Positions 9,323-22,596 are shown, counted from the stretch's first letter. The stretch: 64,000 nucleotides of DNA from Bradyrhizobium canariense (GCF_019402665.1 NZ_VSST01000016.1:1-64000); one strand, 5' to 3'. Made by a program: numbers and translations. Notes: a model not told the origin generated them from the letters alone.

Positions 9323-11453
9323 ACTCCCTGCCGAGGCCTATGCGATCATCGAGGGTCGCCACTCCGATCCCTTCCACTATCTCGGGCTGCATCCCGAGGG
9401 CGACAAGAGCGTGGTGCGCGCGTTTCTTCCCGATGCTTCCAATGTCGAGGCGGTGGGCGAGCACGGCGAGGTGGCGAAGCTCGATCGCGTCCATGATGCC
9501 GGCCTGTTCATCGGCGCTCTGCCGAACGGCGCGAAGCACTACCAGCTCCGCGCGAAGTTCGGCGATAACGTCATCGAATTCGAGGACACCTATCGCTTTC
9601 CGCCGATCCTGACCGATTTCGACCTCTATCTGCTCGGCGAAGGCACGCACCAGCGCCTTTACGACAAGCTCGGCGCGCATCCGATGCGGCTCGACGGCAT
9701 CGATGGCATCGGCTTCGTGGTGCTGGCGCCCAACGCCCGCCGTGTCTCCGTGGTCGGCGACTTCAATTTCTGGGACGGACGGCGCCATCCGATGCGGGTG
9801 CGCGGCGCGGGTTATTGGGAATTGTTCATCCCGCACGCCAAGGCGGGCGACCACTACAAGTTCGAAATTATCGGACCGCATGGCCATCTGCTTCCGCTGA
9901 AGTCCGATCCGATGGCCTTTGCAAGCGAGGTGCGGCCGAAGACCGCTTCCATCGTGTTCGACGAAGCACATCTGCCCCGGCCGCGACCGGCACCCGACGG
10001 CATCAACGCGTTGTCCGCGCCGATGTCGATCTACGAGGTCCATCTCGGCTCGTGGCGGCGCAAGAACGGCAATGAATGGCTGACCTATCGCGAACTGGCC
10101 GAGCAGCTGCCGGCCTACGCCCGCGACATGGGCTTCACCCATCTCGAATTCCTCCCCGTGAGCGAGCATCCTTTCGACGGCTCATGGGGCTATCAGCCGA
10201 CTGGCCTGTATGCGCCGACCAGCCGCTTCGGCACGCCGGAGGATTTTGCCGCACTGGTCGATGCCTGCCACCGCGAGGGCGTCGGCGTGCTGCTCGACTG
10301 GGTGCCCGGCCACTTCCCGGACGATCCGCACGGGCTCGGCAGCTTTGACGGCACAGCGCTGTACGAGCACGCCAATCCGCTCCAGGGCCGGCATCTCGAT
10401 TGGGGTACGCTGATCTACAATTACGGCCGCACCGAAGTCACGAACTTCCTGGTGTCCAACGCGCTGTTCTGGCTCGAGCGCTACGCGATCGACGGACTGC
10501 GCGTCGATGCCGTCGCGTCCATGCTCTACCTCGACTACAGCCGTCCGCCCGGCGCGTGGATTCCGAACCAGCATGGCGGCCGGGAGAACATCGAGGCGAT
10601 CGCGTTCCTGCGCCGCTTCAACACCGAGCTGTTCGCACGTTTCCCGCAGGCGACCACGGCCGCCGAAGAGTCCACCGCCTGGCCGCAGGTCTCGCGCCCG
10701 GTCGAATTCGGCGGGCTCGGCTTCGGCTACAAGTGGAACATGGGCTGGATGCACGACACGCTGAACTACATCAGCAAGGATCCGATCCACCGCAAGCATC
10801 ATCACGGCGACATCCTGTTCGGCCTGCACTACGCCTTCTCGGAGAACTTCGTCCTGCCGCTGTCGCATGACGAGGTCGTGCACGGTAAGCGCTCGATCCT
10901 GGGGCGCATGCCCGGCGACGAATGGCAGCGCTTCGCGAATTTGCGCGCCTATTACAGCTTCATGTTCGGCCATCCCGGCAAGAAGCTGCTGTTCATGGGC
11001 GCCGAGATCGCACAAAGCCGCGAATGGAATCACGACCAGTCGCTCGACTGGCACTTGCTCGAGTACAAGCTCCATTCAGGCATCCAGGCGCTGATCCGCG
11101 ATCTCAACCGGCTCTATCGCGCGGTGCCCGCGCTGCACCAGATGGACTGCGAGCAGGCCGGTTTCGAATGGTTGATCACGGACGACGCCAACCGCAACGT
11201 GTTCGCATGGCTGCGCAAGGGATTTGACGAGCACGCCCGGTGCATGGTGATCGTCAACTTCTCACCCAACGTCTATCGCAACTACCGCGTTCGCGCGCCC
11301 CTCAGTGGCAAGTGGAAGGAAGTGTTCAACTCCGACTCCGCCCATTACGGCGGCAGCAATGTCGGCAATATCGGCGAAGTCCACGCCGTCAATGGCGAGC
11401 TCCGCCTCACCATTCCGCCGCTCGCCGCGATCTTCCTCGTTCCGGAAAGCTGA
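9315..11453 (+). CDS. glgB: 1,4-alpha-glucan branching enzyme (GH13_9)
   Basis: Introduces alpha-1,6 branches into linear glucan. The 712-aa protein has the usual layout: N-terminal carbohydrate-binding module ([28 protein letters not shown]), then a GH13 barrel, then a beta-domain. Catalytic Asp398 in [15 protein letters not shown] and Glu451 in AAEESTAWP are 53 residues apart, as in E. coli GlgB, and [10 protein letters not shown] supplies the third acid. ATG at 9315 lies inside the end of treS (ATGCCTAA overlap), which indicates translational coupling and excludes the longer frame that begins at 9261. Confidence 0.96.
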   Translation: MPKLPAEAYAIIEGRHSDPFHYLGLHPEGDKSVVRAFLPDASNVEAVGEHGEVAKLDRVHDAGLFIGALPNGAKHYQLRAKFGDNVIEFEDTYRFPPILTDFDLYLLGEGTHQRLYDKLGAHPMRLDGIDGIGFVVLAPNARRVSVVGDFNFWDGRRHPMRVRGAGYWELFIPHAKAGDHYKFEIIGPHGHLLPLKSDPMAFASEVRPKTASIVFDEAHLPRPRPAPDGINALSAPMSIYEVHLGSWRRKNGNEWLTYRELAEQLPAYARDMGFTHLEFLPVSEHPFDGSWGYQPTGLYAPTSRFGTPEDFAALVDACHREGVGVLLDWVPGHFPDDPHGLGSFDGTALYEHANPLQGRHLDWGTLIYNYGRTEVTNFLVSNALFWLERYAIDGLRVDAVASMLYLDYSRPPGAWIPNQHGGRENIEAIAFLRRFNTELFARFPQATTAAEESTAWPQVSRPVEFGGLGFGYKWNMGWMHDTLNYISKDPIHRKHHHGDILFGLHYAFSENFVLPLSHDEVVHGKRSILGRMPGDEWQRFANLRAYYSFMFGHPGKKLLFMGAEIAQSREWNHDQSLDWHLLEYKLHSGIQALIRDLNRLYRAVPALHQMDCEQAGFEWLITDDANRNVFAWLRKGFDEHARCMVIVNFSPNVYRNYRVRAPLSGKWKEVFNSDSAHYGGSNVGNIGEVHAVNGELRLTIPPLAAIFLVPES

Positions 11454-11456
11454 ACG

Positions 11457-13535
11457 ATGCGCCTGACTGCTGGATCGCCCGCACGCCTCGGCGCAAGCTG
11501 GGACGGACGCGGCACCAATTTCGCGCTGTTCTCCGCCAACGCGCAGAAGGTCGAGCTGTGCCTGTTTGACATGCAGGGCCGCCGCGAACTCGAGCGCGTC
11601 GAGCTGCCGGAGCGCACCGAGGATGTCTGGCACGGCTATCTCAACGACGTCTCGCCCGGCCAGCTCTACGGCTACCGCGTGCATGGCCCCTACGAGCCCG
11701 AACAAGGCCACCGCTTCAACGCCAACAAGCTCCTGCTAGACCCCTATGCCAAGCGGCTTTCCGGGCGGCTGGTCTGGAGTGACGCGCATTTCGCCTATCG
11801 CACCGGAAGCCCGCGCGAGGATCTGTCGTTCGACCGGCGCGACAACGCGCGCGGCATGCCCAAGGCTGTCGTCGTCGACGAGACCTTCAACTGGGGCCGC
11901 CGCGAGATCCGGCCCAACATTCCCTGGGAAGACACCATCATCTACGAGGCCCACGTCAAGGGACTGACACAGAAGCGCGACGACGTCCCGCCGAATTTGC
12001 GCGGCACCTATGGCGGCCTGTCCTCGCCGGCGATGATCGAGCACCTGAAGAAGCTCGGCGTCACCACCGTTGAGCTCCTGCCGGTGCACAGTTTCGTCGA
12101 TGACCGCATCCTGGTGGAGAAGAAGCTCGCCAATTACTGGGGCTACAACACCTTGTCCTTCTTCGCGCCCGAGCAGCGCTACGCCCAGGACAACGCCCTC
12201 GATTCCTTCCGCACCACCGTCGCACGCCTGCACGATGCCGGCATCGAGGTGATGCTCGACGTCGTCTACAACCACACAGCCGAGGGCAATCATCTCGGCC
12301 CGACGCTGTGCTACCGCGGCATCGACAACGCCTCCTATTACTGGCTGAACCGCGAGAACCCGCGCTACTACGACGATTTTACCGGCTGCGGCTCGTCGGT
12401 GAACCTCACCCATCCGCGCGTGCTGCAGATGGTGATGGATTCCCTGCGCTACTGGGTCGAGGTCTGCCACGTCGACGGCTTCCGTTTCGACCTCGCCACC
12501 ACGCTGGCGCGCGGGCCGAACGGTTATGATCGCGGCAGCTCGTTCCTGACCGCGATACGCCAGGACCCGGTGCTGGCGAGCGTCAAGCTCGTCGCCGAAC
12601 CCTGGGACCTCGGCCTTGGCGGCTATCAGGTCGGCGCATTTCCTTCACAATGGTCGGAGTGGAACGACCGTTATCGCAGCGCCATGCGCCGCTACTGGAG
12701 CGGCGAAGGCAGCCTGATCGGCGACATCTCCAGCCGCATGACGGCGTCCTCCGACCTGTTCAACCACGATGGACGGCGGCCCCGCGCCAGCGTCAACCAC
12801 ATCACCGTGCATGACGGTTTCACCCTCGCCGATCTCTTCAGCTACAACGAGAAGCACAACGAGGCCAATGGCGAGGACAATCGCGACGGCTCCAACGACA
12901 ACCACAGCAACAATTGCGGTGTCGAGGGCCCGACCGACGATCCCCAAATCGTCAGCTTGCGCCGGCAGCTTCGCAAGAACGTACTGGCTTGCCTCATGTT
13001 GGCGCAGGGCATTCCGCTGATCCTCGCCGGCGACGAAGTCGGGAATTCGCAATCAGGCAACAACAACGCCTATTGCCAGGACAACGAGGTTGGCTGGGTC
13101 GGCTGGGACAATCTCGGCAAGGACGGCGACGACATGGTCGATTTCGTCGCCGAGCTCGCCGATATCCGCCGCCGGTTCTCGCAGCTTCGCAGCCATCGCT
13201 GGCTCGACGGCCGCCCCAAGGACGGCATCTCCTACGGCGCGCTGTGGCTGACGCCGGCCGGCGACGAAATGACGGAAAGCGACTGGAAATTCCCGGAAGG
13301 GCGGTTCCTCTCCTATGTGATGGGGCCGATGGAACCGGGCAGCGCCGCGATCTTTATCGTACTCAACGCAGCCCCCGAAGAGATCGCATTCAAATTGCCA
13401 AAAATGAGCGAATACAAAAGCTGGCAGCAAATCCTGAACACGACCGACGCCAAGCTGAACACGGTCGACTTCCTGCCCGGAAGCGACAGCAAGGCGCCGC
13501 CGCGCTCCGTGCTCGCTTTCGCGGGGGCGCTATGA
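11457..13535 (+). CDS. glgX: Glycogen debranching enzyme
   Basis: Isoamylase-type GH13_11 enzyme of 692 aa that hydrolyses alpha-1,6 linkages of glycogen or limit dextrin in the cytoplasm. It has the N-terminal CBM48 (SPARLGASWDGRGTNFALF) and a catalytic barrel with Asp345 in GFRFDLATTLAR, Glu381 in VAEPWDLGLGGYQ and the ITVHDGFTLADLFSYN motif. It starts 3 bp after glgB and overlaps treZ through ATGA. In this cluster it would supply linear malto-oligosaccharides to TreY. Confidence 0.95.
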   Translation: MRLTAGSPARLGASWDGRGTNFALFSANAQKVELCLFDMQGRRELERVELPERTEDVWHGYLNDVSPGQLYGYRVHGPYEPEQGHRFNANKLLLDPYAKRLSGRLVWSDAHFAYRTGSPREDLSFDRRDNARGMPKAVVVDETFNWGRREIRPNIPWEDTIIYEAHVKGLTQKRDDVPPNLRGTYGGLSSPAMIEHLKKLGVTTVELLPVHSFVDDRILVEKKLANYWGYNTLSFFAPEQRYAQDNALDSFRTTVARLHDAGIEVMLDVVYNHTAEGNHLGPTLCYRGIDNASYYWLNRENPRYYDDFTGCGSSVNLTHPRVLQMVMDSLRYWVEVCHVDGFRFDLATTLARGPNGYDRGSSFLTAIRQDPVLASVKLVAEPWDLGLGGYQVGAFPSQWSEWNDRYRSAMRRYWSGEGSLIGDISSRMTASSDLFNHDGRRPRASVNHITVHDGFTLADLFSYNEKHNEANGEDNRDGSNDNHSNNCGVEGPTDDPQIVSLRRQLRKNVLACLMLAQGIPLILAGDEVGNSQSGNNNAYCQDNEVGWVGWDNLGKDGDDMVDFVAELADIRRRFSQLRSHRWLDGRPKDGISYGALWLTPAGDEMTESDWKFPEGRFLSYVMGPMEPGSAAIFIVLNAAPEEIAFKLPKMSEYKSWQQILNTTDAKLNTVDFLPGSDSKAPPRSVLAFAGAL

Positions 13536-15286
13536 GGCCATCCTTCGGGGCGAGGCCGACGAAGGACGGCGTGTCGTTCCGGCTATGGGCACCTGCCGCG
13601 CGCCGTGTCGATCTCCTGCTCGACAGACGACACGCGATGCAGCGCCGGCAGGATGGCTGGTATGTCGCCGAGATTGCCAATCTGCCCGTCGGCAGCAACT
13701 ACAAATTCAGGATCGACGACGCGATCGACGTGCCCGATCCGGCGTCTGCATTCCAGCCCGACGACGTGTTCGGCCCGAGCGAGGTGATCGATCATGACGC
13801 CTTCGCCTGGCGCACGCCCGATTGGCGCGGGCGTCCCTGGGAAGAGACGGTACTGATCGAGACGCATGTCGGCACCTTCACTGCGGAAGGTACCTATCGT
13901 GCCATGATCGACAAGCTCGATCATCTCGTCGCGACCGGCATCACGGCGGTCGAGCTGATGCCGCTGGCCGACTTCGCCGGTCGTCGCGGCTGGGGTTATG
14001 ATGGCGTGCTGTGGTACGCGCCCGACAGCGCCTATGGTCATCCCGATGATTTGAAGACGCTGATCGACGAAGCCCATCTGCGCGGGCTGATGATGTTCCT
14101 CGACGTCGTCTACAATCATTTCGGCCCCGAGGGAAATTACCTCGGCCGCTACGCGCCGGCCTTCTTCACCGACGCGCACACGCCATGGGGCAGCGCGATC
14201 GATTATCGCGTGCCGCAGGTTCGCGCTTTTGCCGTCGAGAACGCGCTGTCGTGGCTCAGCGATTATCGCTTCGACGGCCTGAGGCTGGATGCCGCCAATC
14301 ACATCATGGCGATCCCCGGCGAGCAATCGATGCTGCAGGACCTCAGCGTCGCCGCGGGCGAGCTTGCCAAGGCGACGGGACGGCATATCCATCTCGTGCT
14401 GGAGAACGGCGACAATCGCGCGAGCCTGCTCGACGCCGCGCAGGAGCCTCCGAACGGCAAATATCGCGCCCAGTGGAACGACGACTACCACCACGTCTGG
14501 CACGTGATGCTGACGGGCGAGCTCGCTGGTTATTACGCGGACTATCAAACACCGCGCCTCGATCTCGCACGCGCGCTCGCCTCCGGCTTCGTCTATCAGG
14601 GCGAAATCTCTGAATTCTGGGGCAAGAAGCCGCGCGGCGAGAACAGCGGCGAGCTGCCGCCGGCAACCTTCGTCAATTTCCTGCAAAACCACGACCAGAT
14701 CGGCAACCGGCCGCTCGGCGACCGGCTCGAAAGCCTGGCATCGCCCAAGCAGATCGAAGCAGCACTCGCGGTGACCCTGCTCGCGCCGATGGTGCCCATG
14801 CTGTTCCAGGGCGAGGAGTGGGGCTCCACCGTGCGCTTCCCGTTCTTCTGTGACTTCCAGGGCGGACTGGCTGATGCCGTCCGCAAGGGGCGCAGGCAGG
14901 AATACGCCTGGGCCTATGAAAAGTACGGCGACGACGTGCCCGACCCGCTCGATCCGGCAACGCTGCAATCGGCCGTGCTCGACTGGAGCGGCCACACGCC
15001 GGAGCAGGATGCACGCCTCGCGCTGGTGCGGGAGCTGCTCGCACTCCGCCACAAGGAGGTCGCGCCACGACTGAAAGGTGCGCGCTTCGGTGATGCCGCC
15101 GTGGCCGATAGCGGGCTGCTCACCGCACATTGGCACATGGGGGATGGCGCGACGTTGCGCCTCGTGGCCAAACTCTCCGACAAGGACGCCGCATATTCCG
15201 ACGACGGTGTGGGGACCCTGATCTGGGGCGGCGCGACCGGCGATCGGCTTGCGCCCTGGTCGGTGGTCTGGCGCCTCGGAGGTTGA
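13532..15286 (+). CDS. treZ: Malto-oligosyltrehalose trehalohydrolase
   Basis: Second enzyme of the TreY-TreZ route, cleaving maltooligosyltrehalose to release trehalose. The 584-aa protein begins MRPSFGARPTKDG at the ATGA overlap with glgX, a typical length; an open frame upstream to 12914 is only out-of-frame read-through of glgX. Catalytic residues are Asp253 in DGLRLDAANHI, Glu291 in VLENGDNRAS and Asp388 in LQNHDQIGNR. There is a single base between its stop and treY, so the two are co-translated. Confidence 0.95.
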   Translation: MRPSFGARPTKDGVSFRLWAPAARRVDLLLDRRHAMQRRQDGWYVAEIANLPVGSNYKFRIDDAIDVPDPASAFQPDDVFGPSEVIDHDAFAWRTPDWRGRPWEETVLIETHVGTFTAEGTYRAMIDKLDHLVATGITAVELMPLADFAGRRGWGYDGVLWYAPDSAYGHPDDLKTLIDEAHLRGLMMFLDVVYNHFGPEGNYLGRYAPAFFTDAHTPWGSAIDYRVPQVRAFAVENALSWLSDYRFDGLRLDAANHIMAIPGEQSMLQDLSVAAGELAKATGRHIHLVLENGDNRASLLDAAQEPPNGKYRAQWNDDYHHVWHVMLTGELAGYYADYQTPRLDLARALASGFVYQGEISEFWGKKPRGENSGELPPATFVNFLQNHDQIGNRPLGDRLESLASPKQIEAALAVTLLAPMVPMLFQGEEWGSTVRFPFFCDFQGGLADAVRKGRRQEYAWAYEKYGDDVPDPLDPATLQSAVLDWSGHTPEQDARLALVRELLALRHKEVAPRLKGARFGDAAVADSGLLTAHWHMGDGATLRLVAKLSDKDAAYSDDGVGTLIWGGATGDRLAPWSVVWRLGG

Positions 15287-15287
15287 C

Positions 15288-18074
<2,787 letters not shown>

Positions 18075-18077
18075 ACG

Positions 18078-18395
18078 CTAACTTTTCGCGTCTTTGCCCA
18101 ACAGCAGCTGGCCGCGCTTGCGGATCGTGGCCTGCGCCATCTCGGCAAAGCGCTGCAACAGCCAGGGCAGCACGACCTGCACCTTGACATGATCGTCGGC
18201 GACGTCGACCTGCCCCGTCGCGATCTGCCCGAGCGCGCGGATGCGGAAATTCATGCTGTCGCCGCTCCAGCGCTCCTCCTCGACCTGCATCACCGGAATG
18301 CTGGCGGCAGCACGGCCGAGCCCGGTCTTGAGCCGGCGTACCGCCTCCTCGCGGCCGAGGCGGTGGGGAATAGAGACGACAAGCGGTGCTGACAT
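18078..18395 (-). CDS. Polyhydroxyalkanoic acid system family protein
   Basis: Small 105-aa protein of the PHA_gran_rgn family (PF09650 by recognition), with a conserved start MSAPLVVSIPHRLGREEAVRRLK and a C-terminal RFAEMAQATIRKRG segment. Family members occur near polyhydroxyalkanoate granule genes, but the molecular role is not established. No PHA genes lie nearby here. Its stop is 3 bp from the end of treY, so the two are convergent. The adjacent upstream gap of about 180 bp carries the promoter region of the next gene on the other strand. Confidence 0.8.
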   Translation of the reverse strand: MSAPLVVSIPHRLGREEAVRRLKTGLGRAAASIPVMQVEEERWSGDSMNFRIRALGQIATGQVDVADDHVKVQVVLPWLLQRFAEMAQATIRKRGQLLLGKDAKS

Positions 18396-18492
18396 GGCTC
18401 TGCCCCGTTAGTGATTGAACCTCACATAATCATGCCCACCGGTACCACAAAGGTTCCATGCAAGTTGCGCGTGCACCCCGTGTTTCATAGGC

Positions 18493-18517
18493 GGAACTAT
18501 AAAACCTGCGGCAAGTT
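18493..18517 (+). promoter_or_regulatory. GGAAC-N18-TT promoter candidate
   Basis: GGAAC at 18493-18497 is followed after 18 nt by TT at 18516-18517, within GGAAC-N16-AGTT. This resembles the general-stress (EcfG/RpoE2) promoter pattern and would give a leader of about 55 nt before the DUF3309 gene. The -10 differs from CGTT at one base. Confidence 0.3.
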
Positions 18518-18579
18518 GCCCTCGCACAACGGGACAGGTTGCAAGAGACCCTTCAACGAAGGGCTGGAGGAGATTTGGC

Positions 18580-18744
18580 ATGTCTATCGGTACGATCATT
18601 CTGATCATTTTGGTCATCGCGCTGCTCGGCGGCTTCAGCGGCATCGGCGGCGGCCCGTTCTACGGCACCGGCTATTACGGCGGCGGCGGTCTCGGGCTCG
18701 TCATCGTGATCCTGCTGATCCTGCTCCTGCTGGGACGGATCTAG
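18580..18744 (+). CDS. DUF3309 family small membrane protein
   Basis: A 54-aa protein beginning MSIGTIILIILVIALLGG, with a glycine-rich middle containing GGGPFYGTGYYGGGG and a second hydrophobic stretch ending LLLLGRI. Two short membrane helices joined by a Gly/Tyr hinge match the DUF3309 family of proteobacteria, which has no known function. GGAGG at 18566-18570 is ideally placed before the ATG. It is easy to miss because larger false frames overlap it. It lies between the glucan/trehalose and end-joining genes and has a stress-type promoter candidate. Confidence 0.85.
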   Translation: MSIGTIILIILVIALLGGFSGIGGGPFYGTGYYGGGGLGLVIVILLILLLLGRI

Positions 18745-18752
18745 CCGGGCTC

Positions 18753-18841
18753 GGTAGGGTGGGTTGGCCGCAAGGCGTAACCCACCTCTTTCTTTCCGTG
18801 TCAACAGAAGTGGTGGGTTACGCTCCGCTAACCCACCCTAC
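18753..18841. repeat. Intergenic GGTGGGTTA inverted repeat
   Basis: Both halves are themselves palindromic: GTAGGGTGGGTT with CGTAACCCACC on the left, then GGTGGGTTACG with CTAACCCACCCTAC on the right. It lies between the convergent DUF3309 and ligD genes and probably acts as a bidirectional terminator. The ligD stop codon (18838-18840) lies inside it. Confidence 0.8.
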
Positions 18842-21507
18842 TTCGTTTTCCCCGCGAGCTTCTTGATCGCTGCCTTGATCGACACGGCCGCATCGTCATA
18901 ACCATCCCACGCCTTCGACCGCGGCAGCAGCCCAGGCACCGTCCGCAACGTATAGCGCTTCGGATCGAGATCGGTCTTCACCTGCGCCCAGGTGAGCGGC
19001 ATCGACACGGTGGCGCCGGCGCGCGCACGCGGCGACAGCGGGGCCACCGCCGTCGACATGCGATCGTTGCGCAGATAATCCAGGAAGATCTTTCCGTTGC
19101 GCAGCTTCTTCGACATGTTGAGCAGATAGCGCTCGGGAGCGTCGTCCGCCATCCACTGGCAAACGCCTTGCGCGAAGGCCTTGGCCTCTTTCCAGCTCAC
19201 CTGGTCGCGCGCGCCATGACGCAAGGGCACCACGACGTGCAGGCCCTTGCCGCCGGTGGTCTTGCAGAAGCTTTCCATGCCGATGTCGGTCAGCCGCTGC
19301 CGCATCTCCTTGGCGGCATCGACGACCTCGGCGAAGACGACGTCGGGCGCCGGATCGAGATCGAACACCAGCCGGCCCGGGGTATCGTAGGCGTAGGGCG
19401 CGCAATTCCAGGGATGCAGCTCGACACCGCCGATCTGCGCTACGGCGGCGAGCCCCTCGATGCGGTCGATCTGCAAATAGGGTTTGCGATCGCCGGAGAC
19501 CCTTGCGAGCTCCAGAAGATTCGATGTCCCCTGCATGGCGTGACGCTGGAAAAAGCATTCGCCCTTGATGCCATCGGGGGCGCGGATCAGCGAGCACGGC
19601 CGACCCTTGAGATGCGCGATCATCCATTCGCCGACGGCTTCGAGATAGCGCGCGAGGTCCAGCTTGGTGACGGGATCGCCATTGCCATCGTCCGGCCAGA
19701 GCTCCTTGTCCGGCTTGGAGATGACGACTCCCATCACTTCGGCACTGCCGCCGGCCTGGGCCGTTCGTGCGCCGGTCTTCGCTTTCGCGCGCGGCTTCGT
19801 CGAGGGCTCGGCAAGCTCGGTATCGACCGGTGTCTCAGCCTCCACCTCCTCCGCCGGCTTGTCCTGCCGCAGACCCTTGAAGGCGGCCTGGCGGATATTC
19901 CCGTCGGCGGTGAAGCCGGCGAACTCGATCTCGGCCACGAGCTCCGGCTTCAGCCAGTGCACCTCGCGCGCTTTTTTCGGTGCGTTCTTGCCGCCAAAGG
20001 GGCTTTGCTTCGCCTCCATGGCCTTCAAGGACGGCATGATGCGCTTGACCTTGTCGGCGCCGAAACCGGTGCCGACCATGCCGACGAACGCGAGATGATC
20101 ACCGCGGTGCACGCCGGCCATCAGCGAGCGGAATTTGCCATTGGTGGTCTTGTAGCCGCCGATCACGACCTCATGGCCGGCACGGCATTTGGCCTTGGTC
20201 CAGCTTTCCGTCCGCCCCGAGCGATAGGGCGCGTCGAGCTTCTTCGACACCACGCCCTCGAGCTCGAGCTTGCAGGCCGATTGCAGCACGGCGTCGCCGC
20301 CGCTTTCGAAATGCTCGACATAGCGAATCTGGCTCGATTTGCGCTTGCGCGCCTCCAGCAGCTCCTTCAACCGCGCCTTGCGCTCGCCGAGCGGCAGCCG
20401 GCGGTAATCGAGACCTTCCGCAAACAACAGGTCGAAGGCGAAAAAGATGAGCTCCTCGGTCTTGCCGTCCGACAGCGCCGCCTGGAGCGACGAAAAGTTC
20501 GGTGCCCCATTATGGTCGAGCGCGACGATCTCGCCGTCGATCATCATGTCCGGTAACGCGCCCGCTTCTTTCGCGATGCTCGCGAATTTTTCGGTCCAGT
20601 CGAGGCCTTTGCGCGTCTTCAACGTCGCCTTGCCGCCCTCGACCCGCAGCTGCACGCGGTAGCCGTCGAACTTGATCTCGTGGCACCAGCCATCGCCGCC
20701 CGGCGGGCGCTCGACCGACGTGCAGAGCTGCGGCGCGACGAAGTCCGGCATCTCCGCCGCGTTCTTCGCGGTCGTGGCTTTCTTCTTTGCCGTCCTGCCG
20801 GCCTTCAACGCCGCGCGCGGCGCCGGCTTGACCGTGCGCCCTTTCGCCTCGTCCGCCCGATCGGACTGCCAGACCGCGTCGGCCTTGGCCTTGGTGCCCT
20901 TCGCCAGCATGAACGGTTTTGGCGCGCGCCCCTTGCCTCCGGCGATCTGCTCCATCGCGCGCCCTGAGGCGACCGACTTGTCCTCCTCGAGAATGTCGTT
21001 GTCTGCGCCCTCGCGAACATATTCGTCGCGATGCTTGATCAAGAGCCAATTGGTCCGTTTGCCGCCGGTGCGATCGTTGCGCATGCGCACCAGGACCCAG
21101 CTGCCGTGCAGCTTCTCGCCATGCAGTGTGAATTTCAGATCGCCCTTCTTGAAACCGCGTTCGGGATCTTCGGATTCCCAGGTGCCGCGGTCCCACAGCA
21201 TGACCGTGCCGCCGCCGTACTGGCCTTCCGGAATCGTGCCCTCGAAGTCGCCATAGTCGAGCGGATGGTCCTCGACCTCGACGGCCAGCCGCTTGTCGTG
21301 CGGATCGAGCGAGGGCCCTTTCGTCACCGCCCAGGACTTGAAGACGCCATCGAACTCGAGCCGCAGATCGTAGTGCAGCCGCGAAGCGTCATGCTTCTGG
21401 ATCACGAAGCGCCGTTGCTTCGATGGCGCCACCGCGGCCTTGCCCGACGGCTCCGGCGTCTTCTCGAAATCACGTTTCTGTCGATACTTGGAGAGCTTTT
21501 GCAGCAC
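18838..21507 (-). CDS. ligD: DNA ligase D (phosphoesterase-ligase-polymerase)
   Basis: Multifunctional end-processing and ATP-dependent ligase of bacterial non-homologous end joining, 889 aa. Domains in order are 3'-phosphoesterase (about 30-165; [15 protein letters not shown] and [12 protein letters not shown] with metal/catalytic histidines), ligase (about 235-550; EIKFDGYR with the adenylated Lys279) and primase-type polymerase (about 600-880; FDLDP with metal-binding Asp716/Asp718 and [13 protein letters not shown]). Lys/Ala/Thr-rich linkers join the domains. I chose GTG at 21507 ([16 protein letters not shown]), where LigD homology begins; an open frame continues to 22476 but lies antisense to ku. 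It is divergent from ku across about 117 bp. Confidence 0.92.
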   Translation of the reverse strand: MLQKLSKYRQKRDFEKTPEPSGKAAVAPSKQRRFVIQKHDASRLHYDLRLEFDGVFKSWAVTKGPSLDPHDKRLAVEVEDHPLDYGDFEGTIPEGQYGGGTVMLWDRGTWESEDPERGFKKGDLKFTLHGEKLHGSWVLVRMRNDRTGGKRTNWLLIKHRDEYVREGADNDILEEDKSVASGRAMEQIAGGKGRAPKPFMLAKGTKAKADAVWQSDRADEAKGRTVKPAPRAALKAGRTAKKKATTAKNAAEMPDFVAPQLCTSVERPPGGDGWCHEIKFDGYRVQLRVEGGKATLKTRKGLDWTEKFASIAKEAGALPDMMIDGEIVALDHNGAPNFSSLQAALSDGKTEELIFFAFDLLFAEGLDYRRLPLGERKARLKELLEARKRKSSQIRYVEHFESGGDAVLQSACKLELEGVVSKKLDAPYRSGRTESWTKAKCRAGHEVVIGGYKTTNGKFRSLMAGVHRGDHLAFVGMVGTGFGADKVKRIMPSLKAMEAKQSPFGGKNAPKKAREVHWLKPELVAEIEFAGFTADGNIRQAAFKGLRQDKPAEEVEAETPVDTELAEPSTKPRAKAKTGARTAQAGGSAEVMGVVISKPDKELWPDDGNGDPVTKLDLARYLEAVGEWMIAHLKGRPCSLIRAPDGIKGECFFQRHAMQGTSNLLELARVSGDRKPYLQIDRIEGLAAVAQIGGVELHPWNCAPYAYDTPGRLVFDLDPAPDVVFAEVVDAAKEMRQRLTDIGMESFCKTTGGKGLHVVVPLRHGARDQVSWKEAKAFAQGVCQWMADDAPERYLLNMSKKLRNGKIFLDYLRNDRMSTAVAPLSPRARAGATVSMPLTWAQVKTDLDPKRYTLRTVPGLLPRSKAWDGYDDAAVSIKAAIKKLAGKTK

Positions 21508-21562
21508 GACTGGTCCCGGATTCTCTTTGGCGTGAAAGCCTATCACGGCCCGCATCCCACCC

Positions 21563-21595
21563 GGAACCAAAACCCCGCGGGACGGTTGGGGTTCC
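21563..21595. promoter_or_regulatory. Palindromic divergent GGAAC promoter pair for ligD and ku
   Basis: GGAACC at 21563 and GGTTCC ending at 21595 form an inverted repeat. Rightward, GGAAC (21563-21567)-N18-TT (21586-21587) points to ku with a leader of about 30 nt. Leftward, GGAAC (21595-21591)-N18-TT (21572-21571) points to ligD with a leader of about 55 nt. Both fit the alphaproteobacterial general-stress pattern, with GGTT in place of CGTT. Confidence 0.4.
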
Positions 21596-21624
21596 AAAAT
21601 GACTCGCAGACGCTGGAGAACGGA

Positions 21625-22509
21625 ATGGCACCGCGCGCCTATTGGAAGGGAACGTTGAAGCTCTCGCTGGTCAGTTGCCCCGTTGTGCTTTATCCGGCGA
21701 CCACCGCGGCCGAGAAGACGCGGTTTCACATGATCAACCGCGAGACCGGAAACCGATTGAAGCAGCAGATGATCGACGCCGAGACCGGCGACGTCGTCGA
21801 GAGCGACCAGAAGGGCCGCGGCTACGAGCTGCGCAAGGGCAAATATGTCGAGATCGAGCCGGAGGAGCTCGAAGCGGTCCAGATCGAGAGCAACCACACC
21901 ATCGACATCGAGAGCTTTGTGCCGAGCGACGAGATCGACCAGCGCTACCTCAACCATCCCTACTACATCGCGCCCGACGGCAAAGCCGCGGTCGATGCCT
22001 TTGCCGTGATCCGCGACGCCATGAAGGACCAGGATCGCGTCGCGCTCGCCAAAATCGTGCTCACCAATCGCGAGCACATCATCGCGATCGAGCCGCTCGG
22101 CAAGGGACTGCTCGGCACCACGCTGCGTTTCCCCTACGAACTGCGCGACGAGGACCAGTTCTTCGACGACATCAAGAGCCCGAAGATCACCAAGGACATG
22201 GTTGAGCTCGCCGGCCATATCCTCCAGACCAAGGCCTCCCATTTCGATCCGAGCAAATTCAAGGACGACTACGAGAACGCGCTGAAGGCCCTGGTGAAGC
22301 GCAAGGCCAGCGGCAAGACAATCGAACTGCCGGAGCCTGAGGAGAAGCCGAGCAATGTCGTCAGCCTGATGGATGCGCTGAAGCAGAGCTTGAAGGGACG
22401 CGGTGGGAAGAAGACGGCGGCGAAGTCCCATGCGCGCCGAGCATCGGGGCGAACCAGGGCCCCAAAGAAGACGCACCGATCGACGGCGCGGCAGAGGAAG
22501 GCGGGTTGA
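21625..22509 (+). CDS. ku: Ku, non-homologous end-joining DNA-end-binding protein
   Basis: Homodimeric ring protein that binds double-strand ends and recruits LigD. The 294-aa protein starts [20 protein letters not shown], the standard bacterial Ku N-terminus, with GGAG at 21615-21618 before the ATG. The core contains [14 protein letters not shown] and [14 protein letters not shown], followed by [16 protein letters not shown]. After about residue 255 comes a basic tail ([19 protein letters not shown] and more) rich in Lys and Arg, as seen in Ku proteins with DNA-binding extensions. A much longer upstream open frame is antisense to ligD and is not part of the gene. Confidence 0.95.
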   Translation: MAPRAYWKGTLKLSLVSCPVVLYPATTAAEKTRFHMINRETGNRLKQQMIDAETGDVVESDQKGRGYELRKGKYVEIEPEELEAVQIESNHTIDIESFVPSDEIDQRYLNHPYYIAPDGKAAVDAFAVIRDAMKDQDRVALAKIVLTNREHIIAIEPLGKGLLGTTLRFPYELRDEDQFFDDIKSPKITKDMVELAGHILQTKASHFDPSKFKDDYENALKALVKRKASGKTIELPEPEEKPSNVVSLMDALKQSLKGRGGKKTAAKSHARRASGRTRAPKKTHRSTARQRKAG

Positions 22510-22516
22510 TTTAATC

Positions 22517-22596
22517 CGTCATTGCGAGCGCAGCGAAGCAATCCAGTATCTTTCCGCGGAGGCAGTCTGGATTGCTTCGCTGCGCTCGCAATGACG
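22517..22596. repeat. Perfect 30-bp inverted repeat (dispersed hairpin, copy 1)
   Basis: Left arm 22517-22546 (starts CGTCATTGCGAGCG) and right arm 22567-22596 are exact reverse complements around a 20-nt loop. It sits between the convergent ku and kdpE genes and could terminate both. A near-copy with an almost identical loop lies at 26713-26798. Confidence 0.9.

Noticed and set aside
12914-13531. N-terminal extension of TreZ upstream of 13532
   Set aside because: The segment overlaps glgX out of frame, is low-complexity, and the ATGA overlap gives a normal start.
21508-22476. N-terminal extension of LigD to 22476
   Set aside because: The extension runs antisense through ku and has no homology; LigD homology begins near 21507.
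22517-22596. Hairpin repeats considered as a CRISPR remnant
   Set aside because: They are single palindromic units separated by kilobases, with no regularly spaced direct repeats or cas genes.
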